Origin: Straminergon stramineum
Lineage: Eukaryota; Streptophyta; Bryopsida; Hypnales; Calliergonaceae
Length of the DNA: 64,000 bases
NCBI GenBank assembly: GCA_963920665.1
Contig: OY987266.1
Location: forward strand, 26,834,248 to 26,898,247
Direction: 5' to 3'
Positions within the stretch are counted from its first letter, which is position 1, and every line of letters begins with the position of its first letter. The notes beneath the pieces are model-generated. The model saw nothing but the letters and a program-made list of their open reading frames with translations, was not told where the DNA came from and did not search any database. The position numbers and the translations under genes are program-made. Shown in pieces: positions 50,401-62,717 of the stretch.

Positions 50401-51829
50401 ACATGCCATGTGCAGATGTCCGGAGTCTCCTTCCCATACCAAGATGCAAGATAGTGTTGCAAGTCCTCCTCCTCTCTGCTGTAGCCGTGGAGCTGCAGAC
50501 AGAGAGAGAATAAGTTCCAACCATTTCAGTTTGCAACTTGACTTGTATCAGGCTCCAGTCCCCCACTCTCATCTCTGCCAGTCACTTAGAATCACAAATA
50601 GCCTATGGTCACGAAATATGCACAGTGAGAGAGAAAGGAAGAGACAAGGGTATACAGCAGTATAAGTTAGTAGCTCTACTGTCAGAGCTTCGGGAAGCGA
50701 GCATGCGGCTACAGTACATGTATACTATGTTATTACATACTTCGTCGTCTTCGTTCCGGTTGGGAAAACCCTTCAATCTATAGTAGCTTAAGCTCAGACT
50801 TCTTCTGTCGTCTTCTTCTTCTACGTTGTCGCCGGGGGGAGCCAGGGAAGCTCAGGGCGTGTTTCCCAAGGCGGAGGAAGAATATTATATGCGACAGTAC
50901 CATTTACTGGACCCAATGATGGAATGGAGTGGTGTTTGAATGGGAAACCCAAGCTCCATACGTGCAGCCATTGTTGCAGCTGAGGTAGCTGAGCTTCGGG
51001 GAGGGCCGGGTGTTCAAAGCTCTCATCACTGAAGCAGCAAATGTTAACTTAGTTCGCAGTACTTACTTAGCTGTATAGATGCTTTTATGAGAAGTGTGCA
51101 CACTTCGCAGCTTGTATGAGCAGCAAAGAAGCGGGCTGGGCGGAGGTGTTCCCAAGCTGGTTAACAGCAGCAGCCAGGGGCGGGGGTGGGGGGAGGATAT
51201 ATTAATGCGCGCGGGGGGGTAATGGCGGACAGTGAACTACGTGGGCGGCGTTTCCAAGATGGGTGGGGGTCGGGTGGGGTCCAAGATTGTCGTGTGGGGA
51301 GTGATCGAGAGTTTGCGAGCGAGCGTCAGTACTGTCAAGCTTCAGTAAAGGATTCGATAGACTCTGTTTTCGCAGCTGCAAGTTTGGGTTTCCGAAGAAA
51401 GGGTTAAGTGAAGTGCTAGCTAGCAGTTGACAGCAGAATGATCAGCATTGGCTTCGCTCTTGAAGCAAAGATCGACTGCAATGTGTAGAAAGATTAAGAG
51501 CAAGATCCCGAGTTAGCAGAGGGGATAGTTGTCATTACTTTGGTTGGGGTCCTCCAGAAGAAGAGCGGTAATCTTCGCTACTTCTTGCACACTGTGGTGT
51601 AGGGACGCCTATGCATTTTGGTAGTTTTGTTTTAATGCGGCATGCAGGGTCCCTGCATTGCTGCGTGGGGTTGATGCCTGAGGAAAGTTTATGCAATGGG
51701 GTACACATGAGGTTTGGCTGCCACCAATGCGTGCAGGATTGATTTCATTGCTTCGACGTTCTCATGGCACCTCAGTTTCACTAGAGAATAACAGCAGTAG
51801 GTACAGATTCGACCCCAGATTTGTGCACA
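50401..51829 (+). promoter_or_regulatory. Promoter and 5' leader region of the S-acyltransferase gene
   Basis: CpG-rich block. G-runs at 51177-51196, 51213-51219 and 51261-51279 could form G-quadruplexes. Two ATG-initiated ORFs precede the main start: 51186-51407 (73 codons) and 51691-51954. The second overlaps the main ATG at 51830 in another frame. If they are on the mRNA they would act as upstream ORFs. The transcription start is not determined. Confidence 0.45.
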
Positions 51830-54800
51830 ATGCGAAACCATGGATGGGAGCTTCCGTATCATCCTCTCCAGGTAGGATAATGTTTCGCTTACCTTGCTCT
51901 AAACCCTGCATTGAAAGCTCTTCACTAGTGCTGCTTATCTTTGAAAGGGTATGATGGCTACTTTCTGGCCAAGGTTTATCATTATTAAGAACACGAGGTC
52001 GTCTTTCTGGATTTCTATCGAGAATGCACCCCTTTTTTTAGTACTATTGAATCAGAAGTCGCATGCTGTGAGGTTCTAAAACTGTAACAGAAACTTACAT
52101 TATTGAGAGTAGTAAGACATAATACCTGTGATGGCTCGTGTTGAGTTTGAGAAGTCGATTGGATGTGCTGAGGAGTTGATTGGTTTTGAGAATTAATAGA
52201 CAAATTTCGAAGATGAGAGTTGCGATACATGCTGAAATGGCGCATTCGGTGAATATGACTTTAAATGGTTTTGAAATTATGTGAAATGTGTGAGGAGGTT
52301 TGAGGTTTCCGTGAATTAGTCTCGACGTTGATGTGGAGGACTGACATTGCCTGCTGTTTGATGTTTCGAACAGACGGTGGCGGTTGCTGTGTTTTCGGGG
52401 ATTTCGTTCTCCTTCTATGTCTTTTTCATACCTTTCGTTGGAAGTAGTGTCCTCAAATTTCATATCTACGCAGTCTTTACCCCGGTGGTGAGTGGTGACT
52501 TGAATTCCATGAAGACATCTTGGACAGAAGCAATTTTCTGAATTTCATGGAACTACATGTTTGACAATGGGAAAGGTGCAAATATTGTGATGAACCCAAA
52601 TCAGTGTTTCACACAATAATGTTAACCTCTTAAGCTTTTAAAACGTCCAAATGAGTCCGCTTCCTTACCTTTAGTAGTTGAAATAATTACTTAGGATGGT
52701 TCAAGGATTTGAAGGGAGCAAAATGTGTCAATAGAACAAATAAATCATATCTTACATTTTCAAGTGTTTGGAATGTTAATATAATCAGCTGACAAGCAGC
52801 TTCCAAGGGGGACTTCTTCTTTTGAGCTTGTGCACTTAGGGGTTCATAGTGATACCTTGTAACCTACCTATACTATTTAGTTTAGACAGTAACACTACTG
52901 TTTGCAAACTGATATTGAGTGTGGCAACATGCAGGTCCTGGCCGTCTTTTTTCTTTATGTGAGATGCGCTGGATGTGACCCAGCTGATTCAGGGGTCCAC
53001 CAGTCCAAACGCGCTGTGAAGGAGAAGCAGCTGAAGGCCAAGAACTTAGCCCTGGGAAATATTGAAACTTGCTATGAACATCCACATGAAGAGTCTGAAA
53101 GAAATTCAGAATCCACCAAAAGTTCGAAATTTGGTGCTTGCGTTTGGTTGTGTCTCCCATTCGCGCTATGCAAAAAGGATGATTCGGCCAAGCCCAATTC
53201 TGGGGAACAATTGCTCTACTGCAGCATATGCGAAGCGGAGGTACTTATGGCCAAGCTTTTATTATTTTACGTTTTTTTTGTTTTATGTTATTGTTGTATA
53301 AAGTGGTGCTGCTGTCAAGCACTACCATTCTGAAGCGAGATTGATCAGAAACGCATTGTCTTCGTGTACCTCAAATGAGAATTCAGGTGCTGAATGTTGG
53401 TATCAAAAATATGTCGATCATGAATCGAAATTTCCACCTCAGATTAACCATGCAATACTTAATGTCACTGTCATCACCTAAAAAAGCAGAGATTTCATGG
53501 TTTTAAAATGACTAATTCGATATGATATTATTATGCAAAACTGGTAATGTGCAAGACGGATGCCATGAAACGTAAATCTACACCTGCTCTAGTTTTTTAG
53601 AGTTTCTAGAGCTATGTGCAGTTGGAGGTCTCTATTTTGGTGCCCAGAAATCACGCCAATGTAACGAAATTGACGTTGCAAAATATATTGCAAACTAAGG
53701 GAGAGAAAATTTCCGATCACCCGAATCAATGAATACCATCGTTTAAGTACAAGTAAATTTGAAACAAAAGAAAGTCCCCATATTAACCATTCAAGAGTGC
53801 TACGAGAATTATGGAGTTCATTTTGGGTTTTTGCATCCTGAAATCCTCAGTTAATTTAACACCAATGCACGTTAATTTATCCACATTCTAAACTGTGGTG
53901 TATTTGGCAGATATCAAGGAACAGCAAGCATTGCAGAGCTTGTGACAAGTGTGTGAATGGATTCGATCATCATTGTCGGGTATTGATCTCCACTGCCCTT
54001 CGTGGAGGATTCTGTTAATTTTCAGTTCCTGTGACTAATTTTTGGTTTCTGGCCAAATTCTTATTTCGATAAAAAATATTGCACGATGATGCCTTGTCTG
54101 TGATGTTTGCGTGTCTAATGGTTGAAGTGTTTCTTGACAGTGGCTCAACAATTGCGTGGGAAAGAAAAATTACAGAACTTTCGTGAGCCTTATGATGGCC
54201 TGTCTCCTGTTGGTGAGCAGACTGATCATGAATCTGAGAGTCTAGAGCTTTGATTATGAATAGTTACACATTATAAAGTCGCCTCTAACAACTAAGTTAT
54301 CAGCAAAATTAGAGTTTTCAATAAAGAGAATCTTCTCAATGATTCATGAGCTTTCCTTGCGTATCAAAGGGAGGACTCCATATGATCACGGAGAACATAA
54401 GGAGATCTCTCCATGAATGAAGGAAAAGAGATTTTGAAGCAATCTAATTTTACTGAGACTGAACACTCTTGAACTAATTTTACAGCATTGAAAAAGATGT
54501 GTCTAGCCATTATCGGACTGGTTTTGCAGTTGGCTATGTAAGGCCATAACATATTTTCTGAAAACCTCACAGCAGTGATTTGACCATTAATATTGCAGCT
54601 GATAATCGTTTGGACGACTGGAATCGGTGTCCTGTTTCGTTGCTTCTCAGAGAAGACAAGTTTTGAGGAAGAGATTATCCACAGACTTGGCAGCAGCTTC
54701 TCTCGAATATCTTACATCGTTGTAGTGGTATGTGTTTCAATGCCAAGTAGTTTTTCGTTTGGTCTGCCTCTAACAATCCAGCTAACCTTATGGATATGAG

Positions 54801-57800
54801 CTGTAACACAGAATTCACGATATCGTACACACGCGACACTAATGTTTAGAATATCTCGGTAGTTGTTTCTTATTGCTGATAATACATGTGAACATTAAAT
54901 CCCAAGCGTAAGATTTTTGCCGCAGGTCTTAGACTGCCTCGTGCTCAATTTCCCACAGAAAATTCTTGAAGAAACTAAAGTGTGATTTAAATTCTCAGGT
55001 GTTCCTGTCCCTCCTGGCCATGTTGGCAACGATCCCGTTGTGTCAACTATTCTTCTTCCACCTCATTCTAATTCACAAGGTAAGCGTTTAAACTCCGCTT
55101 GACAGGTCCATTCATATTTCTCGCAATTTCAACTGTGTCTACGAATGCTATCCTTTGAAACGCTCCTCTGTGAGATTCTCATTAAAATCATGATCCAAAT
55201 ATTTTGAGTCAATGTTCCCTCCTGAAGCTGATTCAGTTCTGTCACTCATCTGTCAGAACTATTTCTTGCCAATTCAAAGCCTAAATTGACCTACTGAGGG
55301 GACTTGGGGCAGGGAATTACAACGTACGATTACATCTTAGCAGTACGAGAACAAGAACAAAGCCCAGAACAAGATCATGGAGAAGGTGATGGGTTCAACA
55401 GCTTGACCTCCTCACCTGCAAGCTCCAATATAACAGGAATTAGTGCCGGATTCAGTTCAGTGGGAGCTTCATCTCTGCACAGGGGTGTCTTCTGCACACC
55501 ACCTCGAATGTTTGTTGAACATCAGCAGGTGCGAATCATGTTTCCATTCAGTGCCTGTGCACACATTAACGACACAGTAGAAAGTCTTTTATGTCGTGCT
55601 ATTACTTTGTGTACTCAGCATAGTAGCCCCATGTTCATGGTTCCTCTAAAAAATTAACTTTGTTAAACCCTGCCAATTGTAACGCCATGTGAGACTGTTC
55701 CTAGCAAAAATTCTGCCAACTGTGATCTCACCATTAGACTTACAATATAGATGCAAATACATCTGCCTAGTTCCTTGCATCTCTTTGGTGACTCACATTC
55801 TGGTTTGGATGATGGAACAGACGGTTCTGGCCTTCAGTGGAGACTTGGAGTCGAATCCCGGCCCAACGAGAAGAGCAACAACAAAATCTGTAACTGGACC
55901 ATCACCTTCCCAGCCTCACAAAAAAGTCTCAGTGGGGATCAACCCTTGGAAACTGGCACGAATGAACCCCGAGGAAGCCACCAAGGCAGCAACTCAAGCT
56001 AGTGAGAGTCGAACTTCCACCTTGGTGTACACCAAAGGCTCCTCCCAAGTCACAGAGGCAGAAGACAGCAGTCTGGAGAGCTCTCGAAACGTGAGCGGGG
56101 AGATTACCATAGTCGGAAACAGACGATTCAATCGCAAAAAGCCTGATCTGGCTTACCTCACAGGGAAGGAGAGGTGGCTGCTAATGAAAGACAGACGGGG
56201 TAAGAATGTGGTTACGAGTAATAGGACAGGAATTTTAGGCATTCCTGAATCTGTGGTGCTTCCTCTTCCCAATGGATTCCGGTGTAGCCCCAGTCGATTC
56301 TCTGGTGGGCTCGCCTCTTACCCTGGAAGCTCCTATCCAGGTCAGCTTCCATCTTTCAACCTTTTTTTTCACATCCTTCGATTTCTGCCTCTACTTTCAT
56401 TATGATTAGAATGTTAAAAGGAATTTTTGCAGGTTTCAATCCTATTGTTTCAAAACCAATAGTACGGAAAGCTAATATCGCTATTAGTTTTCATAATGTT
56501 TTTTCAATGACCGTCAAAAATATATTAATATTTTTGTAATGATTTAGTATAATACCATGCAATGTATTTGCAACTATTTGAGATTGCAATAGCTTGTGCA
56601 ACAGTTTAGGGATAGATATGCATTGGTTCCGCGCCCAAGACTTTTGCAACAATTTTGCAGCACTTTTGCGATAGACCATTAGTTTTTAGCGAAGTACGGA
56701 ACCACTACAAAACCATTGCAAATTATTGATGATGTGTTGCAATAGTTGCTTCCTGTTGTAGTGAATCAATCGGTTTGAATTCTTTTCATTGGTTTACAAC
56801 ACTCTAACAGTCGGTTCTCCCAAACTTGTAATCCAGGAAGCTCGTACCCTGGGAGTCAAATGGCCTCTCCTGATCTGTTCCAGGAATCTCCGGATCTTCG
56901 AACGCTTGTCATACCCAAACCACCTGCGGATATTGTCAAACCATCAGAGGATTTGATATCCAAAGTCCTGTTGCCGAGACCAGAGAAAGATGGCTACGAA
57001 GCCTCAGCAGGCGAGAGTGGCGATGAGAAAAATTCTGGGCATTTGTTGCTTTGCAGAAGCACCCTTGATACTGCGGTCGTGACCCCAAGTGAGAAAGTTG
57101 CAGTGTGGGAGGATGGTACCACGGATGGAACGATTGTGAAGCCGAGAAAAAGTACAGGCTCACGGAGTTTGGGTTCTCGAGGCTCCAGAAGCTCCAAAGG
57201 AGAGAGCAGTACTGGAGGTGGGTAAAAGGGTTTGAGATTTTGAAAATAGATATAATCAGCACCTCCCTGACTCTCACTTTTCCACTACGTTTTCAATAAA
57301 ATTAGTTTGTTTCAGCAACATTTAGACAACAACTTCAAGAAATTTTCCAAAAGGCTCCAGTCTCCCTATGGTCATTGTGATCATACAGAGACCTTTTCAT
57401 GATATATAGGAGGCCATTGTTTGTCACTGTGTCCATAGGGAGACCTCTTGAACCATGGAGAAATTTCTCTATATGATCTAATCGAAAAGCTCGTAAATCG
57501 ATAGAGTTATCCTTTAAGTGCGGCAAAAGGGGGTTGCGGATCCTGCGATAGTAGAAAGGAGGGTGGCAGATGGTGGAAATCTCTGGATTCTTAGTGGTGA
57601 ATACTACTACAACTCGGATAATTTGCTGAAATCCATGTTGTGAGTCAGTGAGGAGCTTCTATGCCCTGTTAGTTTTGAAAGGACACTTTTATTGCTGTTT
57701 CTATTGTATTTGGCTAAGTAGAATTCACCCCCTTCAGCAATGCTTTTCAGCAACGTTTGAACATTGCTTATAATACAAGAACGCGATTCCAAAGTTGACA

Positions 57801-58333
57801 CTCAACGCTTCTGCTAAACCGTGTCAAATGGAGCTAAACCGTGTCAAATTGGAACATGTTTGCTGAAAAGCTTTGTCATGTTTGCTGAAAAAAATTGCTC
57901 GGTTCAAGCATGTTCCACACGCTGTATGTAGCTATAAAGGTTTATTACTGAAAAACGTTGCTAAACTCTTCAAATTCTAGCTGTGTAAGGTTGTCTTCAT
58001 TAGAAACAGTTGTAAAACAACTGACTCCAGTTGAACTTGAACGCAGGAAGCTCTGGATCCCGAGCAGAGGCTAACATTCTCAAGCACGTAAGAAAAGAAT
58101 GGCCTGAGCTTCGAGACCGACTGTCGGTCTCTCCTCCTGATGACAGTACCAGTGATGCCTCCTCGCCAACCCGCAACAACTCCCCTGCCAGAGAATTGGA
58201 GGATGACCAGTCTCGAGACAAACTGATGCCTGATGAAACTCCGGTCGTGCCATCCACCCGCAAGCTGAAAGAAAGCTTACTTCTCATGGCGAAGAAGAAG
58301 AAGAATTCTCCGAATGGAACCTTAAAGGTTTAG
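51830..58333 (+). CDS. DHHC-type protein S-acyltransferase (palmitoyltransferase), 11 exons
   Basis: Membrane enzyme that transfers palmitate to cysteines of target proteins. Exons: 51830-51871, 52374-52487, 52935-53240, 53911-53979, 54141-54212, 54599-54727, 54999-55079, 55313-55528, 55821-56340, 56837-57217, 58047-58333; 738 residues. The N terminus [14 protein letters not shown] matches the plant HGWQLP-type group. Four membrane segments lie at about residues 17-35, 46-62, 190-215 and 238-268. The cysteine-rich domain ([35 protein letters not shown]) carries the catalytic D173-H174-H175-C176. After TM4 come [14 protein letters not shown] and FCTPPRMF. Exons 9-11 encode a Ser-rich cytosolic tail with the family block [13 protein letters not shown]. 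Exon 9 also encodes [10 protein letters not shown] (residues 349-358), a near match to 2A ribosome-skipping peptides. Exon 10 has phase-1 borders on both sides, so it could be skipped in frame. All junctions keep frame. The start was chosen by family conservation of HGW-LP. Confidence 0.93.
55842..55865 (+). other. 2A-like motif DLESNPGP within the S-acyltransferase coding sequence
   Basis: Residues 351-358 of the spliced protein are D-L-E-S-N-P-G-P, preceded by TVLAFSG. The 2A consensus is D-[V/I]-E-x-N-P-G-P; only the second position differs, Leu for Val/Ile. Skipping would occur between G357 and P358, releasing the last 381 residues from the membrane-bound catalytic part. Activity is not shown and is an inference. 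Confidence 0.6.
56702..56761. repeat. Small inverted repeat in intron 9 of the S-acyltransferase gene
   Basis: CACTACAA at the left and TTGTAGTG at the right enclose ACCATTGCAA and TTGCAATAGT, giving a roughly 60-bp imperfect foldback. The ends resemble CACTA termini, but no target duplication is visible. Confidence 0.35.
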
Positions 58334-59795
58334 ATTCTAACTATGATATGATAGCATATTATGTTCCTGCAATTCTAGAAGGTTCTTGTCCCTCTTTTAC
58401 TACAATCATGTTGCTAATTCAAGTGAATGATCTAGCCCCTCAGTGTCTTCTCTGATCAATGGCTGATTCGTGATTTTCAAGCTTGGCAGGCTTCTTCAGT
58501 TTGATCCGAAAAGCCAACTACCGTTGGCTTGAGATTGATGGCTGTCTGTTAGGGAGTCTAGATCTTTGTAATGAATTCCATTCATCAAGGGAAACTATAT
58601 ACCTTACTGTATGAGAACCACAAGCTGTCACTTGAATTGCCTCTTTCGTGTATTGAGCAGTAGCATGTGCTTGCAATTTCAGATTGGGATTAATTAACTT
58701 CTAAAGTACCAAGCGGTTCTAATTCTTTTTTGTGGCAGTTTCAAAAAGACTAACATGAAAGTAAGCCTGGTTGTGTATAGAAGAACATGATTATGAGTTA
58801 TAACCATGTTTTCTACGGCTAAAGTTCAGTTGCCACGTCTAGAAAAATAGAGTGGGTTCCAATGAGGTTGTGGAGATTTTCTATTTGTTCAATTTTATTC
58901 ATTGCTTGACCAATACATGCTATTAATTATCACTCTTGAAGATTGTTAAGGTATTGAAGACTCTTGAACACCTTAACAAAAAGAATCTTGAGAATTTTTG
59001 TGCATAATTTAGAGTTTGAGGTAGGAGCTATGAAAATGCTACACGAAGATATGCATTGGATACTCACTATGTGTCATTCTATTTTTCTATAATGAATGTC
59101 AAAATCTTGAATTAGGATGTAGTTTTGATTTCTAAACTTACAATGAAGGTGAGCATTTACAATTGCTAAAGAATGTTATTTGATATTTTTGCAATTCCCA
59201 TGTTGAAACGACTTATTAAAATGACATCTTCTCCAAGAGGTCATTTCAAACACTACTATAGAGGATGTTGTTTCAACAAGCTTCTTGATACAATACTTAC
59301 ATCCTAGACTTATTTCAACCAACAAATGTGATATTTTTTAGAAGGAAAAAAAAAGATTTCTCAAAAAAAAAATCAATTGTGGAAGACATGATTACACAAG
59401 CTGAAAAATAAAAAGTCTAATTATTTGCTACAAAGAAGCTCTTACATTCAATTTTTGAATCTCAAGGATTCCTAGGATTAGTAGAATCTATAATACTTTG
59501 GTGATTTATATTGCATAATTTAGTTTTTTGGAGACATGGAATCTACTAAATGAATTTATTTGCTTGCACTATAGGTTTTATTTTTTTGAAACATCCCTCA
59601 TCTGAATGTTGTTTAAATACATTAATTTTAATAGTATATAAACATCATCATTAAAAATGAATTCTAAGTGAAATTTTAACCACTTCATAGTAGTTACAAT
59701 GACATCCAAATGTTGTATGTAGAGGTTCTCTTCTCAACAAGGGTCTGGCATTAGTATTGGTCCTTTAAAGTACATTCATGTTTAGGGATAACATC
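58334..59795. other. S-acyltransferase 3' flank and AT-rich spacer
   Basis: The first few hundred bases are probably 3' untranslated sequence. Nothing else recognised. Confidence 0.5.
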
Positions 59796-59944
59796 TTAAC
59801 CTTCAAAGGGACAAAATACCCCCTACTATGATTGAGAACAAATATAGGTCGGTTATATCATCCCTTTAATTGCAATGGGTGGTATTTTATCCTTTGAAAG
59901 ATCAAGACAATCTTTCTTTGTGTGAATGTGCTCTAAGGGATTAA
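59796..59944. mobile_element. Short TTAA-associated inverted repeat
   Basis: CCTTCAAAGGGACAAAATACC (shortened: CCTTCAAAGG...AATACC) at 59800-59820 mirrors GGTATTTTATCCTTTGAAAG at 59881-59900. TTAA occurs at 59796-59799 and again at 59941-59944, just after CTCTAAGGGA. The limits are uncertain; it may be a degenerate member of the TTAA-flanked elements. Confidence 0.35.
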
Positions 59945-60029
59945 ACCAAATGCATACATCTATGTGCAAATGACTCACATGAAAATGTTCCTTACAAAGG
60001 AAAATGAAGCATTATAGGGATCTAACTTT

Positions 60030-60473
60030 TCATAGCAACTTTGAAATGTTTGCCAAATTTGCTCCAAATCTACTACCATGATCATTCTCATGACAAGCAC
60101 ATGGCAATGCTTGATCTTTCAAAGGCAATATTTTAGTGGCTTTGCCATGCTCACCCAACACAGAGCGAGTCCACAATGCTAGGTGTGTAGCATTGAGCCC
60201 CACTTCCCGATCCTTGAAGAAGAAGAGGCACTTGAGAGTTTGGGAGGTGGGGAATGGACAATCAGGTCCTTGTGGGTCACGCCATTGCCCGGTGTGGACA
60301 ATCCGTGTCCAATCGGCATGCCACTTGTAGATCTCTTGCCCTACACCTGCAAATTCTAGCCATCCTTTGGGGAAGAGTTCCATCAGCCGTGAACCGGGAT
60401 CCATAAACATCATGTTGGTTAGTTGTGCTCCATGCACACTGATCATCACATCTGTGCCACTCATTACCTCCAC
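60030..60473 (-). CDS. GT61 (DUF563) glycosyltransferase, C-terminal exon
   Basis: GT61 enzymes are Golgi transferases that add xylose, arabinose or GlcNAc to wall polysaccharides and N-glycans. This exon begins after an acceptor (GTGGTGCAG at 60474-60482) and encodes 147 residues plus TGA. The family signature SGTDVMISVHGAQLTNMMFM is followed by DPGSRLMELFPKGW, then a KWHADW block and a Cys-containing C-terminal segment (PDCPFP). No upstream exon was recognised up to 63 kb on this strand, so the rest lies beyond a very long intron, has diverged past recognition, or is lost. Reading frame and splice site are intact, which favours a living gene or a recent fragment. The substrate cannot be inferred. 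Confidence 0.75.
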   Translation of the reverse strand: MEVMSGTDVMISVHGAQLTNMMFMDPGSRLMELFPKGWLEFAGVGQEIYKWHADWTRIVHTGQWRDPQGPDCPFPTSQTLKCLFFFKDREVGLNATHLALWTRSVLGEHGKATKILPLKDQALPCACHENDHGSRFGANLANISKLL

Positions 60474-60482
60474 CTGCACCAC

Positions 60483-62717
60483 TACATTTAAGATTTTTCT
60501 TAGAAAGTTTGGAACAAAGCTAGGGGCCATCAAAAATAACATTATTATGCAAAGGGGTTATAAACCTAAGAATTTAAGTAGATGAGAGAAGATTAAAAAC
60601 CAAAGAACTTAGGCCAAACTTAAGGGAAGATGCCTTGTAGAAGATAAACTTATCTTAGATACCAATCTCTCATTCAAATATTGCATCTTGACAATAAAAT
60701 AATAAACGAAACATGGGGAAAAAATTATTTTACTTGAGTTGAGAAGTTTTACAAAAGATTTGAAACAACTTTATTACGAAAATATATTCAATGATTTTTT
60801 AAAATTGTACTTATACTTCACATATTGCTAAAATTAAAATGTTTCTAAAAAATCTTTCGTTTTTTACTTTTGAAATAATGAAATTTCTTTGCAAATCTTT
60901 CAACATGCAATGAGATTTATAAGTAATAATTCCTCATGGAACCATTTAAGTGATTATAAACAAGAAAATGAACAAATGAGATCTCAAAAAACATAATACA
61001 TAAAATGGCTACTCTTTAGGATATCTATCAAACCTTAGCCACATAAGATATCAATCTCGAGTTTTGATATGACATAAAGAAAACTAACATCTATTAGGAA
61101 CAATTTTTAAATTTTATTTTAAAATAAAATATAAAATATCGATGTTGGAAGTAAATACATGGATTGCAAATGATTAGTGTGACTAAGCCTCCCAAATGGA
61201 TAATGGAAGTATTCATCTTAGTTTTCTTGAATGTTCATAATTGCCAAAGGTAAAGTCTAAAAGTGACAATAACTAATTCAAAATATATAACATACAACAA
61301 GACAATGCCTCACATTTGACATGTGGAACATACTTGAATTGAATAAAGCTTAACAACCTATTTTCTCTAATTAGTTCCAAACTTTAGATTATGGGTACCC
61401 CCATCCATTGTCACAACCTGCTTTAACAACTTTGCACTAGGTTATCCCAACAAAGTTTTTTGGCAATGTTATAATTGATGTTTTTTTTAAGTTGAAAATC
61501 TAGTAGATCCAAATCACCAAATTGGTCAAAAATGATGAATGAACAAATGAAACTATTGGCAAATATAAATTGATGTATTCATCCAAGTTAAGTATTTTTA
61601 GGAGTAAAATTTAGAGGTAATTTTATAATAAAATAAGGTTCTCCACATGCCTTTGAGCCCAAAGAAATGGTCAATTGTTAACTTAAGTTTTCAAAACAAG
61701 TTTTTATCAAACCATTTTCTAAAACAAATATAGGCACCTAAATGTATACAAAGCAAAAATAAATTGTCTTTGTCAACAATGCAATGTTGGCTTTCAAAAA
61801 AATACAATGCATGTGATGTTGCCATATAAATATAATGATAAAGTTTACCCTATATATTTGAGTAGTATTTAGTCTTTACTATATCAGCTATTTCAAAAAT
61901 AGATTTCTTTCATTAAAATTCCATTATTAAACCCTTGCACAATTAAAGATTTGTAGATTTAAGATTACTAATTTGATTAAGCAAGTTGTGAAAACAAGAA
62001 TTCAAATTAGGCCAAATTTCACACAAGAGAGACTCCAATCTAAGAGCTGTGGGCATAAATGAAGAACTTGTTTTCTCAAGATCCCACAATTGACTCCAAT
62101 TTCACATATCCTTATTTATTAATAGTCTTGGTTTTTAATGGAAGAAGATAATTGATAGTACATATAACAATTCTGGATTTAATATACGCCATCAATATTC
62201 ATGTGCTTGAAGTTCATATTTAACATGTTGCAAAATATTTTGCACAAGTCCAAGTCATGAGATCATAATAGAAAATTGAAAAAGTTCTACCGGAAATCAA
62301 ATAATAGAGTTCCATAGAATTTTCTTTGTAATATTAGTTTTGTTAGTAATCAATAGTGGAACATTAAATGAATAGATCTTTCATTTATGCGGATTAAATT
62401 GAAGTTTTTTTCACTTTGTCTCAAGTTTGTCAAAGATGGCACTTTACTAAAATATAACCCTCATGCCCACTTGCACACTAGGGACTAAACCAAGAAAAGG
62501 AAAAAAAAAATTGAACACTCTCATTTGTCCAACTCAACCCTCGTTGAACTCTAATTTGACCAATGAGAGTGCTTAGAGTATTTTTTTTATTCGCTTTAGC
62601 CCATACTACTAGCCTAATTCAATTTTGTGAGTCCAATTCCTATGCAAATCTTTGTTCACATTGCAAGATTGGAGTACTATTATGTTTTTCCAACTAGACA
62701 CACCCATTCCCATCCCT
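60483..62717. other. AT-rich spacer or intron upstream of the GT61 exon
   Basis: No GT61 exon, other gene or element boundary was recognised. Confidence 0.45.

Noticed and set aside
50354..50783. Cluster of overlapping ORFs on both strands upstream of the S-acyltransferase gene
   Set aside because: All short, mutually overlapping and without domains; best explained as GC-richer promoter DNA.
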